Positions 37,601 through 45,456 are shown, numbered from the stretch's first letter. The stretch: DNA of 64,000 bases from Streptomyces tubercidicus (GCF_027497495.1 NZ_CP114205.1:1736001-1800000), one strand, 5' to 3'. The notes: generated by a model not told the origin, from the letters alone. Numbers and translations are program-made.

Positions 37601-38967
37601 TCGGCGGGCTCCAGCATCGGGACGGCCGACGCGGGCCGGTCCAGCATGTCCACGCCGTGCTCGATCAGTGTCCTGAGGTGGCCGGCGACGGAGGCGATGG
37701 GCAGGTCCTCGTCGAAGACGTCGAGGGCGTAGTCCAGGTCGATGTGGATGTCGGCCGTGTCGTCGAAGGCGCACACCATGACGCCCAGGGCGTCCTGTTC
37801 GTGCGACGGGGCCATCATGGCCGTCTGCCGTTCGACTCCCGGTATCGGTGCCGGCCGCGGCCAGTGCAGGTAGGAGACCGTCACATCGAAGAGCTGGCGG
37901 GGGCCGGCCGACGTGGGCAGTTCACGCAGGACGTCGCCCAGCGAGAGCCGTTCGTGGCGCCGGAGCGCACGGGTCGCCTCCTGGGTGTCGGCGACCAGCT
38001 CCCGCACCGTCCGCCCGCCGTGTGCCGCGACCCGCAGCGGAAGGGTGTTGGCGAACTGGCCGAGGACGTCCTTGTGGTGAGCCTCCGGCCGGTTGAGGAA
38101 GGGAATGCCGAGGACCGCCTCCTCGCTGCGGTGCAGCCGCGTCAGCCAGGTGCCGAACATGGCGGTGAGGTACGCGAACGGGGAGAGGCCGGCGCCGCGG
38201 ACGCGGTCGACGAGCGGGCCCTCGAAGACGAACGAGTGGCGGCCGCGCCCGCTGCCGTCCGCCGTGCGCGTGAAGAGCGCGGGCGCCACACCGGCGAGGG
38301 CTTCCCGGTGGAAGGCACGGTCGCGCTCGCTGCCGGCGCCGGCGCGGTAGGCGGCTTCCTCCTCGACGAAGGCGAGGTAGGAGGACGGCTCGCGACGGGC
38401 GGTGGACTCGCGGCCGGCACCCGTGGCCCGCGCGAAGTCATCGAGAATCTCGTGGCTCAGCCGATCGACGGTCCAGCCGTCGGCGACGATGTGGTGCGCC
38501 TTGATGTGCAGATGTGTGACGTCCGGGCTCTCCACCAGCAGGGTGGCTTCGACCAGAGTGCCGCCGCCCGTGAGCGGCAGTGCCGTCGCCATCGAGCGCC
38601 GCATCCACTCGGCGCACGCGATGTCCGGTTCGGGCTCTTGAGCGAGGTCGACCCTGCTGACCCGGACGCCCTCGCCCGCCACCCACTGGAAAGGCTCCCC
38701 CGCGTTCTCGCCGAACCGCGTCCGGAAGGTCTCGTGGCGGTACAGCGCGCGCTCGGCGCAGTCGGCGAGCGTGTCACGGTCGACGCCGCCGCGCAGACGT
38801 TCGTGGAGGACGCAGTTGAACTGCGGTGATTCCGGAGCCTGTAACCCGGCGGCCCAGATGTCCCGTTGATACGCCGTCAGCGGACTCGTGGGGTGTTCGT
38901 CCACCCGCACCTGCGTTCCATGGAGAGCTGCGCCGGCAGCCGCGGTCCTCTTCATGATCGACATCAT
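31675..38967 (-). CDS. Dimodular NRPS, C-A(Ser)-T-C-A(Pro-like)-T-TE
   Basis: 2430 residues from the ATG at 38967 (ATGs at 38964 and 38955 also fit; weak GGTAGG upstream). Starter-type C1 (LTAYQRDIWAAGL; HHIVADGW at about 158). A1 (YTSGSTGRPKG at about 622) has the specificity code DVWHFSLVDK, identical to EntF, so serine. T1 Ser is in LGGDSI (about 1030). C2 has FHHALLDGGS (about 1226). A2 (about 1690) reads DVQIISQVAK, nearest to the proline code DVQLIAHVVK. T2 Ser is in LGGTSL (about 2087). The TE has GWSFGG (about 2219). No epimerase or methyltransferase is present. With the downstream flavoenzyme this matches pyrrolizidine alkaloid synthetases: N-acyl-Ser-Pro is released, dehydrated and cyclised. 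The acyl donor and a dedicated transporter are not encoded here. Confidence 0.95.
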   Translation of the reverse strand: MMSIMKRTAAAGAALHGTQVRVDEHPTSPLTAYQRDIWAAGLQAPESPQFNCVLHERLRGGVDRDTLADCAERALYRHETFRTRFGENAGEPFQWVAGEGVRVSRVDLAQEPEPDIACAEWMRRSMATALPLTGGGTLVEATLLVESPDVTHLHIKAHHIVADGWTVDRLSHEILDDFARATGAGRESTARREPSSYLAFVEEEAAYRAGAGSERDRAFHREALAGVAPALFTRTADGSGRGRHSFVFEGPLVDRVRGAGLSPFAYLTAMFGTWLTRLHRSEEAVLGIPFLNRPEAHHKDVLGQFANTLPLRVAAHGGRTVRELVADTQEATRALRRHERLSLGDVLRELPTSAGPRQLFDVTVSYLHWPRPAPIPGVERQTAMMAPSHEQDALGVMVCAFDDTADIHIDLDYALDVFDEDLPIASVAGHLRTLIEHGVDMLDRPASAVPMLEPAEYEDLTAVRSHGPTVPYADEATLHGLFEGQAARRPGQIAVIGATGETLTYAELDERANRVARALRDEGVGPDDRVAVMMERGPRLLVALLGTLKAGGSYVPVDPGYPAERVRFLLADSRAKVVIVDGDGPTTGVAEGATVRHVEELLHGSGAPLPPLAGSRDLAYVIYTSGSTGRPKGVMVEHHSVVNRLAWMQRRYPLGDNDVLLQKTPVSFDVSVWELFWWAVEGAAVALLPPGGQQDPREILRTIREQRVSVVHFVPSMLGPFLDLLQAIPEAREGVSSLRYVFCSGEALPPARVEQFNSIFGISGISGAECPVRLVNLYGPTEATVDVSYHDCPADPARPVARVPIGRPIDNTRLYVLGADDLPQPVGVAGELCIGGVGVARGYLDRPELTAEKFIADPFLPGDRLYRTGDLARWLADGTLEYLGRIDGQVKIRGNRVELGEVAGALCAVPGVRDALVVDHTTAARGTHLAGYYVADAAIDPATLRELLARTLPAFMIPAGFVRIDALPLTPNGKADRRALPPLQDTLTPATGGQPRNPTEAALVEIWARVLGRETVGIDDDYFALGGDSILMLKVRAEAEARGLRFSLTDLVRNPTVSGLAACVESLTAPGNDAALAPFALVSGVDRARLEGAEDAWPLTRLQLGLLYDSRKHENSATYKDVFQYTLELPWDEDAFRRSFERLVARHPALRSAFDLVGGSEPLQIVRSQAPAGLDIVDLRALDGAAADAEVRAHIEERRRHAYVFERAPLYLCRAHVRPEAVDLVLSFHHALLDGGSVANLLQELLQDYAHGLGLGIGPVDGTASPSPACHVQEELAALGSAETRQYWKEKLAGCEPLQIEAFRPHLPGTGHEPSAHRADLADDLVAQVRQFASAHHLPMKSVLFAAHCLTLAMLDGSAGADGTHDVTTGLITHGRPELAHAERTAGLFLNTVPLRLDVAQAGWLDVARAAFRQEQDGHPHRRYPLSAIQEDHGGPVLDTAFNYVHFHQLNEVLGLPGVRLREFRTWEETGFRLLVNAVTEPDGGRVWLRIDCDGDGFSADQARLFADGYRKILWRMVADPHGEPDFAFLADRPVLAHATPLPGVVERFTRQAAHTPDATALVRGEERWSYARLAETADRVARQLCALGAPPRARIGIAMDRAPQTMAVILGVLRAGCAVLPLDVGYPAQRLAAMLEQARPFRVIAHAPHAHLIGDPSLVLPAESVTEPATGPLADPPAEIPADSTAYVLFTSGSTGTPKGVAMPHRSLAGLVAWQTRATSGAVGGVTLQYAPLSFDVSFQEIFSTLCSGGTLHLVSDAERRDMPELLRLIDRAGIERIFVPYVALQQLAETAEALGITPRALRVLISSGEQLRVTQEIRRLCAALPGAVLENQYGPTETHVATACTMTGDPDAFPMLPPIGRPVDGAEAHVLDDRLRPVPAGARGTIYLGGSCLADGYEGRPDLTKERFVAHPFAGGDHRLYDTGDLGLVLPDGTIAYAGRADTQVKVRGFRVELAEVELAVTGLAGQYPGLRDAAVVARRHENGESLLTAFLVGDGTAADLAGIRRQLRTTLPDHMVPSHLQWVTQLPLTPSGKRDDAALRGLPLTATAEAAGAGPGDAYERGVAEMLADLLQLPAVGVHDSLFDLGGTSLTAMRLVVRIEQRYGVNIPLAEFIATPTVAGLAARLRAGGAVAAYDPLVPIRPEGTRTPLFMVHPMGGNVLCYVRFARHLPDDQPLYALQAAGADPGTRPLRTVEEIADSYIAAMRTVQPHGPYAIAGWSFGGFVAFEIARRLRASGEDVARLVLLDTTALSQGERHRHDDDALLGWFFWELLWLERGGDSPMEVIPDELSSLEEKFDFIARLATDAGVLPAGSSGAVIRRLFRVYQANWQAALDYRPEAAGQGVTLIRAMEPLPDVLATMHGAAGSRHEDRTNGWSDMTDGPLQVIDVPGDHLTIMEEPHVAHVAKTVADLIGTGPAGSHARSHEEN

Positions 38968-39278
38968 GCCTACCGCGAGTAAAATAAGCGGCAAATCCGG
39001 ATGGCGGCGGGGCAGAAGAGGATGAAATCGCGCCAAGGATCGCGAGCGTCTCTCAGCAGCACATACCAGACCCGGCAGTTCGGCGATCCACCGGAGTGAT
39101 CCCGTCCTCCGGCCGGAGTGAGATGCTCCTTTGCGGCCTCGCCGCACCGACCGGAAACTTGTCCGAATCCATGGTATTCACGGCGGCGCCTCCCGGCGAC
39201 TCCCCGAGGCCGACCGACCTGGGAAGCTGCCGGAGGTGGCTGCGGGAACGCGTCAGCCGGCCGTGTCGATCAGCGCTC
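38968..39278. other. Intergenic region carrying the NRPS promoter
   Basis: About 310 bp without a gene. It separates the msrB stop from the NRPS start on the same strand. An A/T-rich patch (minus strand GCTTATTTTACTCGCGG, near 38975-38993) just upstream of the NRPS start is unusual for this genome and may be the -10 region or leader. I see no regulator-type palindrome and no strong terminator after msrB. Confidence 0.45.
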
Positions 39279-39686
39279 TCAGTCCTCGTCGGGGGTCAGC
39301 CGCAGCGAGATCGAGTTGATGCAGTACCGCTGGTCGGTGGGGGTGGGATAGCCCTCGCCCTCGAAGACGTGCCCGAGATGCGAGCCGCAGCGGGCGCACC
39401 GTACTTCGGTGCGCACCATGCCGTGCGAGCGGTCCTCGATGAGCTCGACGGCGTCGGTGTCCTTGGGGTCGTAGAAGCTCGGCCAGCCGCAGTGGCTCGC
39501 GAACTTGGTGCCGGAGCGGAAGAGCTCGGCACCGCAGGCCCGGCAGGAGTAGACGCCCTCGGTCGTGGTGTCGGTGTATTCGCCGACGAAGGCGGGCTCG
39601 GTGCCGGCCTGGCGGAGCACCTGGTACTCCGCGGGGCTCAGCTCGGCACGCCACTGCTCGTCGGGCTTGTCGATCTCGTACGGCAT
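39279..39686 (-). CDS. msrB: Peptide-methionine (R)-S-oxide reductase MsrB
   Basis: 135 residues. Zinc-binding CRAC (Cys48, Cys51) and CARC (Cys97, Cys100), active-site motif RYCINS with catalytic Cys122, and Cys66 in SHCGWPSF as a likely recycling cysteine. It repairs R-epimers of oxidised methionine in proteins using thioredoxin. It lies 18 bp after murC with a GAGGAGAA ribosome site and is probably its operon partner. Confidence 0.96.
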   Translation of the reverse strand: MPYEIDKPDEQWRAELSPAEYQVLRQAGTEPAFVGEYTDTTTEGVYSCRACGAELFRSGTKFASHCGWPSFYDPKDTDAVELIEDRSHGMVRTEVRCARCGSHLGHVFEGEGYPTPTDQRYCINSISLRLTPDED

Positions 39687-39703
39687 CTTGGGTTCTCCTC
39701 AGC

Positions 39704-41101
39704 TCAGCTGCCCAGGCGGGACAGCAGGGCGGGGCCGAGGTCGGTCACATCGCCCGCACCCATGGTGAGAACAAGGTCACCGGGCTTCGCCATTCCGGCG
39801 ATGACCTCCGGGACGGCGGCCTGGTCGCTTTCGGGGGTGACATCGGCGCCCGCGGCGCGCGCGGCGTCGATGATCAGGGCGCTGGTGACGCCCGGGATCG
39901 GGTCCTCACGGGCCGGGTAGATGTCCAGCACGACGGAGGCGTCGGCGAGGGCGAGCGCCTGGCCCATCTCCGTGCCCAGCTCCTGGGTGCGGGAGAAGAG
40001 GTGCGGCTGGAAGACGACCAGGACGCGGGCGCCCTCGGCGGCGCCGCGGATGGCTTCCAGGTCGGCGGTCATCTCCGTGGGGTGGTGTGCGTAGGAGTCG
40101 ATGACCTGCACACCGGCCGCCTCGCCCATGAGCTGGAGGCGGCGCTTGACGCCGGTGTACTTGCCGAGCGCGGAGGCGAGATTGTGCGGCGGGAGGCCCA
40201 GGGCGACTCCGGCGGCCAGCGCGGCGACGGCGTTGTGGGCGTAGTGCCGGCCCGGGACGGAGACCGTGAAGGTGAGGATCTTGCCGCTGGTCAGGGTGAC
40301 GGTGACATCGCTGGTCAGGCCGCGGGGGTTGACCTTGAGGATGCGGACGTCGGCGTCCTCGGACTCGCCGTAGGTGACGATCTCGATGTCATGGCGGCCG
40401 GCGATCCGCTCGGTCAGCTCACGGGCGCCGGGGTGGTCGGCGGCGATGACCAGGGTGCCGCCGGGGCGGATGCGGCCGACGAAGGTCTCGAAGGACTCGT
40501 AGATCTCGTCCATCGAGGCGTAGTTGGCGTGGTGGTCCAGCTCCACGTTGAGGATGATGGCGACCTCGGGGGCGTACTTGTGGAAGCTGCGGTCGCTCTC
40601 GTCGGCCTCGGCGACGAAGATCTCGCCGGTGCCGTGCTCGGCGTTGGAGCCCGGGGCGTCGAGATCCCCGCCGATGGCGTAGGACGGCGCGACGCCGAGG
40701 GCGCCGAGGGAGACGGCGAGCATGGAGGTCGTCGTCGTCTTGCCGTGGGTGCCCGCCACGGCGATGGGGCGCAGGCCGTCCATGAGGGAGGCGAGGGCGT
40801 CGGAGCGGTGCACGACGGGGATGCCGCGCTCATGGGCGGCGGCCAGCTCGGGGTTGTCGGCGCGGATCGCGGAGGAGACGACGACGCTGGTGGCGTCCTC
40901 GGCGAGATGATCGGCGGCGTGGCCGATGTGGACCGTGGCGCCGCTGGCGCGCAGGGCCTGGGCGGTCGCGGAATCCTTGGCGTCACTGCCGGCCACCCGG
41001 GCGCCGCGCTGCGCAAGGATCTTGGCGATGCCCGACATACCGGCTCCGCCGATGCCGATGAAGTGCGGCCGGTCCATCGAGGCTGGGATGGCGGGTGCCA
41101 T
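39704..41101 (-). CDS. murC: UDP-N-acetylmuramate-L-alanine ligase MurC
   Basis: 465 residues from the ATG at 41101, which has GGGAG upstream (the ATG at 41128 is less likely). N-terminal Rossmann motif FIGIGGAGMSGIAKIL, ATP loop AVAGTHGKTTTTSML, EADESDRSF, LNVELDHHANY and the C-terminal YAHHPTEM and FQPHLFSRT. Full length for the family. It adds the first amino acid of the peptidoglycan stem peptide in the cytoplasm. It stands apart from the usual division/cell-wall cluster, as known for Streptomyces murC. Confidence 0.97.
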   Translation of the reverse strand: MAPAIPASMDRPHFIGIGGAGMSGIAKILAQRGARVAGSDAKDSATAQALRASGATVHIGHAADHLAEDATSVVVSSAIRADNPELAAAHERGIPVVHRSDALASLMDGLRPIAVAGTHGKTTTTSMLAVSLGALGVAPSYAIGGDLDAPGSNAEHGTGEIFVAEADESDRSFHKYAPEVAIILNVELDHHANYASMDEIYESFETFVGRIRPGGTLVIAADHPGARELTERIAGRHDIEIVTYGESEDADVRILKVNPRGLTSDVTVTLTSGKILTFTVSVPGRHYAHNAVAALAAGVALGLPPHNLASALGKYTGVKRRLQLMGEAAGVQVIDSYAHHPTEMTADLEAIRGAAEGARVLVVFQPHLFSRTQELGTEMGQALALADASVVLDIYPAREDPIPGVTSALIIDAARAAGADVTPESDQAAVPEVIAGMAKPGDLVLTMGAGDVTDLGPALLSRLGS

Positions 41102-41257
41102 GGGTGGGTCTCCCTGATCGTCGATCATCGCGAGCGGTGGTGCGGGTCGTGCGGTGGTGCTGGGGATGATTCTCGCACCCGGCACCGACAGAACCCGTCC
41201 GCGGACCCCGGCCGGGGCCCGGCAGGTGCCCGCACGGCCGCCCGGCCCGGCGGCCCC

Positions 41258-41755
41258 TCAGCCGCCCGTGGTGTCCTGGGGCTGGTCGTCCGGCGCGTGC
41301 GAGAAGAGTTTGAGGACCGGGACGCCGACCTTGTGGCGGGCGCGGGAGGCCCAGTCACGGTGGAAGAACTCCTCGACGAAGTGCGGGGTGGTCAGCACGA
41401 TCACCTCGTCCGCGCCGGTCTCGTCGACGATGGACCGCAGCAGGTCCAGCGGCTTGTCCTCGACCACCTGCCCGACGGCCTCCGAACCTGCGTCCCGCAG
41501 CGCCTGCAGGGTGTGCGCCAGGGCGAACTCGGCGGGGGCCTCGGCCTGGGCGCCGCCCGGCTCCTCGGCCTCCCGTACGGCGTCGTCGAACTCGCCGAGG
41601 GCGACATCGTCGATGGCCCGCAGCAGCACGTCCTGCTTACCGCGCGGCTGCATGAGCACGATGAACGAGATCCGGTCATCGCCGTGCAGCGTGGTCACAA
41701 ACTCCACATCGGCGGGCGTCAGAGGCTTCTCGATCATCAATACGCTCGTGAACAC
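41258..41755 (-). CDS. Conserved actinobacterial protein of unknown function
   Basis: 165 residues from the GTG at 41755. It begins VFTSVLMIEKPLTPADVEFV and has RISFIVLMQPRGKQDVLLRA, then a later EVIVLTTPHFVEEFFHRDW and KVGVPVLKLFSHAP. The alternating hydrophobic strands and helices (a strand ending VIVLTTPH and a final strand VPVLKLF) suggest a nucleotide-binding alpha/beta fold such as universal-stress-like proteins. Homologues are sometimes labelled indole-3-glycerol-phosphate synthase, but the protein is far too short for that TIM barrel. It precedes murC by 156 bp on the same strand. Confidence 0.8.
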   Translation of the reverse strand: MFTSVLMIEKPLTPADVEFVTTLHGDDRISFIVLMQPRGKQDVLLRAIDDVALGEFDDAVREAEEPGGAQAEAPAEFALAHTLQALRDAGSEAVGQVVEDKPLDLLRSIVDETGADEVIVLTTPHFVEEFFHRDWASRARHKVGVPVLKLFSHAPDDQPQDTTGG

Positions 41756-41868
41756 GACGGACGCCCTTCTTCTCTTCGGGGCGCCGCATGGCACGGAGCC
41801 CGACAGACACCATCCTGCCCCGTCGCCACACGGGACCTGTTGGCTTTTAGTGTGCCCAACCGAAGCTA

Positions 41869-41889
41869 AGCGGAACAGATAGTTCCGCT
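41869..41889 (-). terminator. Hairpin after the RibD-like gene
   Basis: An 8-bp stem, AGCGGAAC/GTTCCGCT, around AGATA, five bases past the stop of the reductase gene. It also lies upstream of the 41258-41755 gene and could act as an attenuator or operator there. Confidence 0.5.
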
Positions 41890-41894
41890 GATTG

Positions 41895-42719
41895 TCAGGA
41901 CCGACGGTAGCGAGTGAACAGGAACCCGGCCTCTTCCAACACCGACGCCAGGGCGAACCGCTCCGGCACCGCGACCGCGGGACCGTTCATGATCCTCGGC
42001 GCGTCGCCCACCGCGGCCACCGGCGCCAGCGACAGACACATCTCGTCCAGCGCACCGGCCGCCACCAGCTGCCCCAGCAGCCTCGGCCCGCCCTCCGTCA
42101 GCAGCCTGTGGTGGCCCCGCCCGGCCAGCACCCCGGCCACCCGGGCCGGGTCGACGCCCAGCCCCTCACCGGCGAACAGCACCTCCGCGCCCGCCGCACG
42201 GGCCTCGGCCACCCGGTCCGCCGGGGCCCCCGCACCGGTCAGCACCACGGTGGGCACCAGCGGCTCGGTGAACAGGGGCAGGGTGAAGTCCAGCCCGAGA
42301 CCGGCGGTCACCACGACGATGGCCGGGGCCGGGCCCTGCCCGGCGGCGGCCCGGCGGGCGGCGAACGCCTCCCGGGCCCGTGCCGGCCGGTAGCCCTCCT
42401 GCCGCACCGTCTCCGCCCCCACCACCACGGCGTCCGCGAGCGCCCGCAGCACCCCGAAGATCCGCATGTCGGCCGCGCCGGACAGCGGCTGCGAGCGGCC
42501 CTCGTGATGGGCCGCGCCGTCCAGGGAGGACACCATGTTCGCCCGCAGCCAGCCGGTGCGCCCGGAGCGCGCCGGATCGTCCGCCGCCGGGTACGCGTAC
42601 GCCTCGGCCAGCTCGTCCAGCGACCACTCGCGGTCCGTGACGTCGGCCGTCCCGGTCCCCCTGCCATCGAGGTCAGGGGCCGTTACGGGTGGGGCGGGGA
42701 GCGGGTACAGGCGTCGCAT
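41895..42719 (-). CDS. RibD C-terminal-type pyrimidine reductase family protein
   Basis: 274 residues from the ATG at 42719. The dihydrofolate-reductase-like RibD_C fold is shown by WLRANMVSSLDGAAHHEGRS, MRIFGVLRALADAVVVGAETVR, an NADP site with ARVAGVLAGRGHHRLLTEGGPRLLGQL and a final FLFTRYRRS. RibD-C proteins reduce the ribosyl side chain of pyrimidine intermediates of riboflavin or deazaflavin synthesis. No deaminase domain or other rib genes are present, so this is a stand-alone member with unknown substrate. It is divergent from zapE. Confidence 0.88.
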   Translation of the reverse strand: MRRLYPLPAPPVTAPDLDGRGTGTADVTDREWSLDELAEAYAYPAADDPARSGRTGWLRANMVSSLDGAAHHEGRSQPLSGAADMRIFGVLRALADAVVVGAETVRQEGYRPARAREAFAARRAAAGQGPAPAIVVVTAGLGLDFTLPLFTEPLVPTVVLTGAGAPADRVAEARAAGAEVLFAGEGLGVDPARVAGVLAGRGHHRLLTEGGPRLLGQLVAAGALDEMCLSLAPVAAVGDAPRIMNGPAVAVPERFALASVLEEAGFLFTRYRRS

Positions 42720-42786
42720 GGCGGCAGTGTGACATGCCTCGCCCGGCGGACCGGCGGGTACCGCATACGAGATAGGCTGGACGGCT

Positions 42787-43905
42787 GTGTCGCCTTCCCA
42801 GCCCTCCTCCCCGCAGCCCGACCCGACAGCCGGACCGCCGGCCGACGGGGACGACGCGGTGCCCGCCGCGCTGACCGCCCGCGCCCCGCACGTCCCGGCC
42901 GACCGCCTGGTCGCCGAGATGGTGCCGCCGCCGCGTTTCCAGGGCGCCCGCTTCGACACCTACATCCCGGACCCGAAGCAGCCCAGCCAGGCCGAGGCCG
43001 TACAGGTCCTGAGCGACTTCGCGGACGGCCTCGACGCCGGGCGGACGGGCGCGGGCAAGCGGCGCTGGTTCGCCAGGAAGCCTGCGGCCCCCCAGGGCCC
43101 GCGCGGGGTCTATCTGGACGGCGGCTACGGCGTCGGCAAGACTCATCTGCTCGCCTCCCTGTGGCACGCCACCCCCGCCCCGGCCGAGCGCAAGGCTTTC
43201 GGCACCTTCGTCGAGCTGACCAACCTCGTCGGCGCGCTCGGCTTCCAGCAGACCGTCCGCACACTCGGCGACCACAAACTGCTGTGCATCGACGAGTTCG
43301 AGCTCGACGACCCCGGCGACACGGTCCTGGTCTCCACCCTGCTCGGCAAGCTGGTGGACGCCGGGGTGGCGCTGGCCGCCACCTCGAACACCCTCCCCGG
43401 CAAGCTCGGCGAGGGCCGGTTCGCCGCCGCCGACTTCCTGCGCGAGATCCAGGGGCTCAGCGCCCACTTCCGTCCGCTGCGCATCGACGGCGAGGACTAC
43501 CGTCACCGCGGTCTGCCCGAGGCGCCCGCGCCGTACGACGACGAGACCGTCACGCGCACGGCCTACCGCACCCCGGGCGCCTCGCTCGACGACTTCCCCT
43601 CCCTGCTGGACCATCTGTCCAAGGTCCACCCCAGCCGCTACGGCGCCATGTGCGACGGCATCGAGGCGGTCTGCCTCACCGATGTCCAGGCGGTGCCCGA
43701 CCAGTCCACGGCACTGCGGCTGGTCGTCCTCGCGGACCGGCTCTACGACCGCGAGGTGCCGGTGCTCACCTCCGGCAAGCCCTTCGACGAGCTGTTCAGC
43801 GACGAGATGCTGGACGGCGGCTACCGCAAGAAGTACTACCGGGCGATCTCCCGGCTGACGGCGCTGGCACGCGACGCGGGCGGCCTGGTGGACGGCGGGC
43901 GGTAG
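42787..43905 (+). CDS. zapE: ZapE/AFG1-family ATPase
   Basis: 372 residues from the GTG at 42787. Walker A GGYGVGKTHLL, Walker B LLCIDEFELDD, a sensor region LAATSNTLPGKLGEGRF and the family landmark FREIQ-like FLREIQGLSAHFRPLRIDGEDYRHR. ZapE proteins are membrane-associated AAA-like ATPases that act on the FtsZ ring in proteobacteria. Actinobacterial members are conserved but less studied. The N-terminal 30 residues are Pro/Ser-rich and variable. Confidence 0.92.
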   Translation: MSPSQPSSPQPDPTAGPPADGDDAVPAALTARAPHVPADRLVAEMVPPPRFQGARFDTYIPDPKQPSQAEAVQVLSDFADGLDAGRTGAGKRRWFARKPAAPQGPRGVYLDGGYGVGKTHLLASLWHATPAPAERKAFGTFVELTNLVGALGFQQTVRTLGDHKLLCIDEFELDDPGDTVLVSTLLGKLVDAGVALAATSNTLPGKLGEGRFAAADFLREIQGLSAHFRPLRIDGEDYRHRGLPEAPAPYDDETVTRTAYRTPGASLDDFPSLLDHLSKVHPSRYGAMCDGIEAVCLTDVQAVPDQSTALRLVVLADRLYDREVPVLTSGKPFDELFSDEMLDGGYRKKYYRAISRLTALARDAGGLVDGGR

Positions 43906-44058
43906 CCGGGGCGGCGGCACGGGGTGGGTGACCGGCGCGCGGTAGGAGGCGGGCCGGCGGCGACACCCGGTTGATGTCCGTCGGCTGGTTCCCGGCGGCC
44001 CGGCCGCGTGGTACACACAAGCGGGTCACGTCACCTGTCCGCCAACAGGGAGTTGCCC

Positions 44059-45426
44059 ATGTCCGCGACACGACGTCAGATCCTGGCCCGAACCGGTGCG
44101 CTGGGGGCGGGAATCGCCTTCTCCGGAAGCCTCACGGAGCTCTTCGCGGGAACCGCGACCGCCCAGAGCATGGGACAGCGCGGCTACGGCCCGCTGGTCC
44201 CCGACCCGGCCGGTCTGCTCGACCTCCCCCGGGGCTTCCGCTACCGGGTCCTGTCCCGGGAGGGCGACCCGCTGCGCTCGGGCGAGGGCAAGGTCCCCAG
44301 CAACTGTGACGGCATGTCCGCCTTCCCCGGCCGCCGCGGCGGCACCTACCTGGTCCGCAACCACGAGAACCGTACGCACTCCCGCCAGGCCGTCCCCCGG
44401 GTCCGCGATCTGACCTACGACCCCGGTGGCGAGGGCGGCTGTACGGCCCTCGAACTGGACCGGGACAACAAGGTGCTCTCGGAACGGGTCGCCATCGCCG
44501 GCACCTCCACCAACTGCGCGGGCGGACCCACCCCCTGGAACACCTGGCTGACCTGCGAGGAAACCGAATTCCGGGCCGGTGAGGAGAACTACACCAAGGA
44601 CCACGGTTTCATCTTCGAGGTCGACCCCTACGACCCGCGGCGCACCGGAGCCGTCCCGCTGACCGCGATGGGCCGCTTCCAGCACGAGGCGATCGCCGTG
44701 GACCCCGGCACCGGCACCGTCTACGAGACCGAGGACGCCTTCGAGAAGCCGTTCGGCCTCTTCTACCGCTTTCTGCCCGAGAAGCCCATGGGTGGACGCG
44801 GTTCCCTCCGGGCCGGCGGCCGCCTCCAGGCGCTGCGTGTCCCCGGTGTGCCCGACCTCTCCACCATCCAGGACCCCGGCGCCACCTTCGACCACGTCAC
44901 CTGGGTGGATGTGCCGGACCCGCTCGCCCGCGAGACCCCGATCCGCTTCCAGGACTTCGGCCCCCAGGGCATCACCCACGCCCAGAAGCTGGAGGGCTGC
45001 TACTGGGGCGGCTCCTGCGTCTACTTCATCTCCAGCTTCGCGCACCGCAAGGACGGTTCGGCGGCCGACCACTACGGACAGGTCTGGAAGTACGACCCGA
45101 AGCGGCGGCGGCTCACCCAGGTCGTCGTCTTCGGCCCGGACACCGATCTCCAGCTGCCCGGCGAATCCCCCGACAACATCTGCCTCGCCCCCAGCGGCGG
45201 CCTCATGGTCTGCGAGGACGGCGACGGCGCCCAGCATGTCTTCGGGCTCACCCGGCGCGGCGAGGTGTACCCGATGGCGCGCGGCCGCCAGAACATCGGC
45301 ACCCCGCAGAAGCCGGAGTGGGGCGAGTTCGCCGGCGTGACCTTCTCGCCCGGCCACCGGACGATGTACGTCAACTGCTACACACCGGGGACGACGTTCG
45401 CGGTGACCGGTCCCTGGGGGCACTGA
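44059..45426 (+). CDS. Tat-exported PhoX-like (DUF839) phosphatase
   Basis: 455 residues. The Tat signal peptide has ATRRQILARTG then a hydrophobic stretch ending TATAQS (about residue 35). DUF839/PhoX domain: YLVRNHENRTHSR, GGCTALELD, SGTSTNCAGG-like GTSTNCAGGPTPWNTWLTCE with the family Cys, HEAIAVDPGTG and LPGESPDNICLAP. PhoX enzymes are secreted calcium/iron alkaline phosphatases; this is the shorter Streptomyces branch and activity is inferred. AGGGAG lies before the ATG. A dispersed hairpin repeat follows the gene. Confidence 0.88.
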   Translation: MSATRRQILARTGALGAGIAFSGSLTELFAGTATAQSMGQRGYGPLVPDPAGLLDLPRGFRYRVLSREGDPLRSGEGKVPSNCDGMSAFPGRRGGTYLVRNHENRTHSRQAVPRVRDLTYDPGGEGGCTALELDRDNKVLSERVAIAGTSTNCAGGPTPWNTWLTCEETEFRAGEENYTKDHGFIFEVDPYDPRRTGAVPLTAMGRFQHEAIAVDPGTGTVYETEDAFEKPFGLFYRFLPEKPMGGRGSLRAGGRLQALRVPGVPDLSTIQDPGATFDHVTWVDVPDPLARETPIRFQDFGPQGITHAQKLEGCYWGGSCVYFISSFAHRKDGSAADHYGQVWKYDPKRRRLTQVVVFGPDTDLQLPGESPDNICLAPSGGLMVCEDGDGAQHVFGLTRRGEVYPMARGRQNIGTPQKPEWGEFAGVTFSPGHRTMYVNCYTPGTTFAVTGPWGH

Positions 45427-45456
45427 GGGCGGGCCGCTCCGCGTCGAGGTACCTCC

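Noticed and set aside
32722..38829. Open frame of about 2035 codons on the plus strand opposite the NRPS
   Set aside because: Antisense shadow caused by high GC; the sequence has no domain and the minus strand holds a complete NRPS with all core motifs.
31675..38967. Catecholate siderophore NRPS (EntF-like serine module)
   Set aside because: The A1 code matches EntF, but there are no dihydroxybenzoate genes, no iron transport genes and no iron box. The second module and flavoenzyme fit pyrrolizidine synthesis better.
41258..41755. Indole-3-glycerol-phosphate synthase
   Set aside because: At 165 residues it is too short for the TIM barrel and lacks the family's catalytic Lys/Glu motifs.
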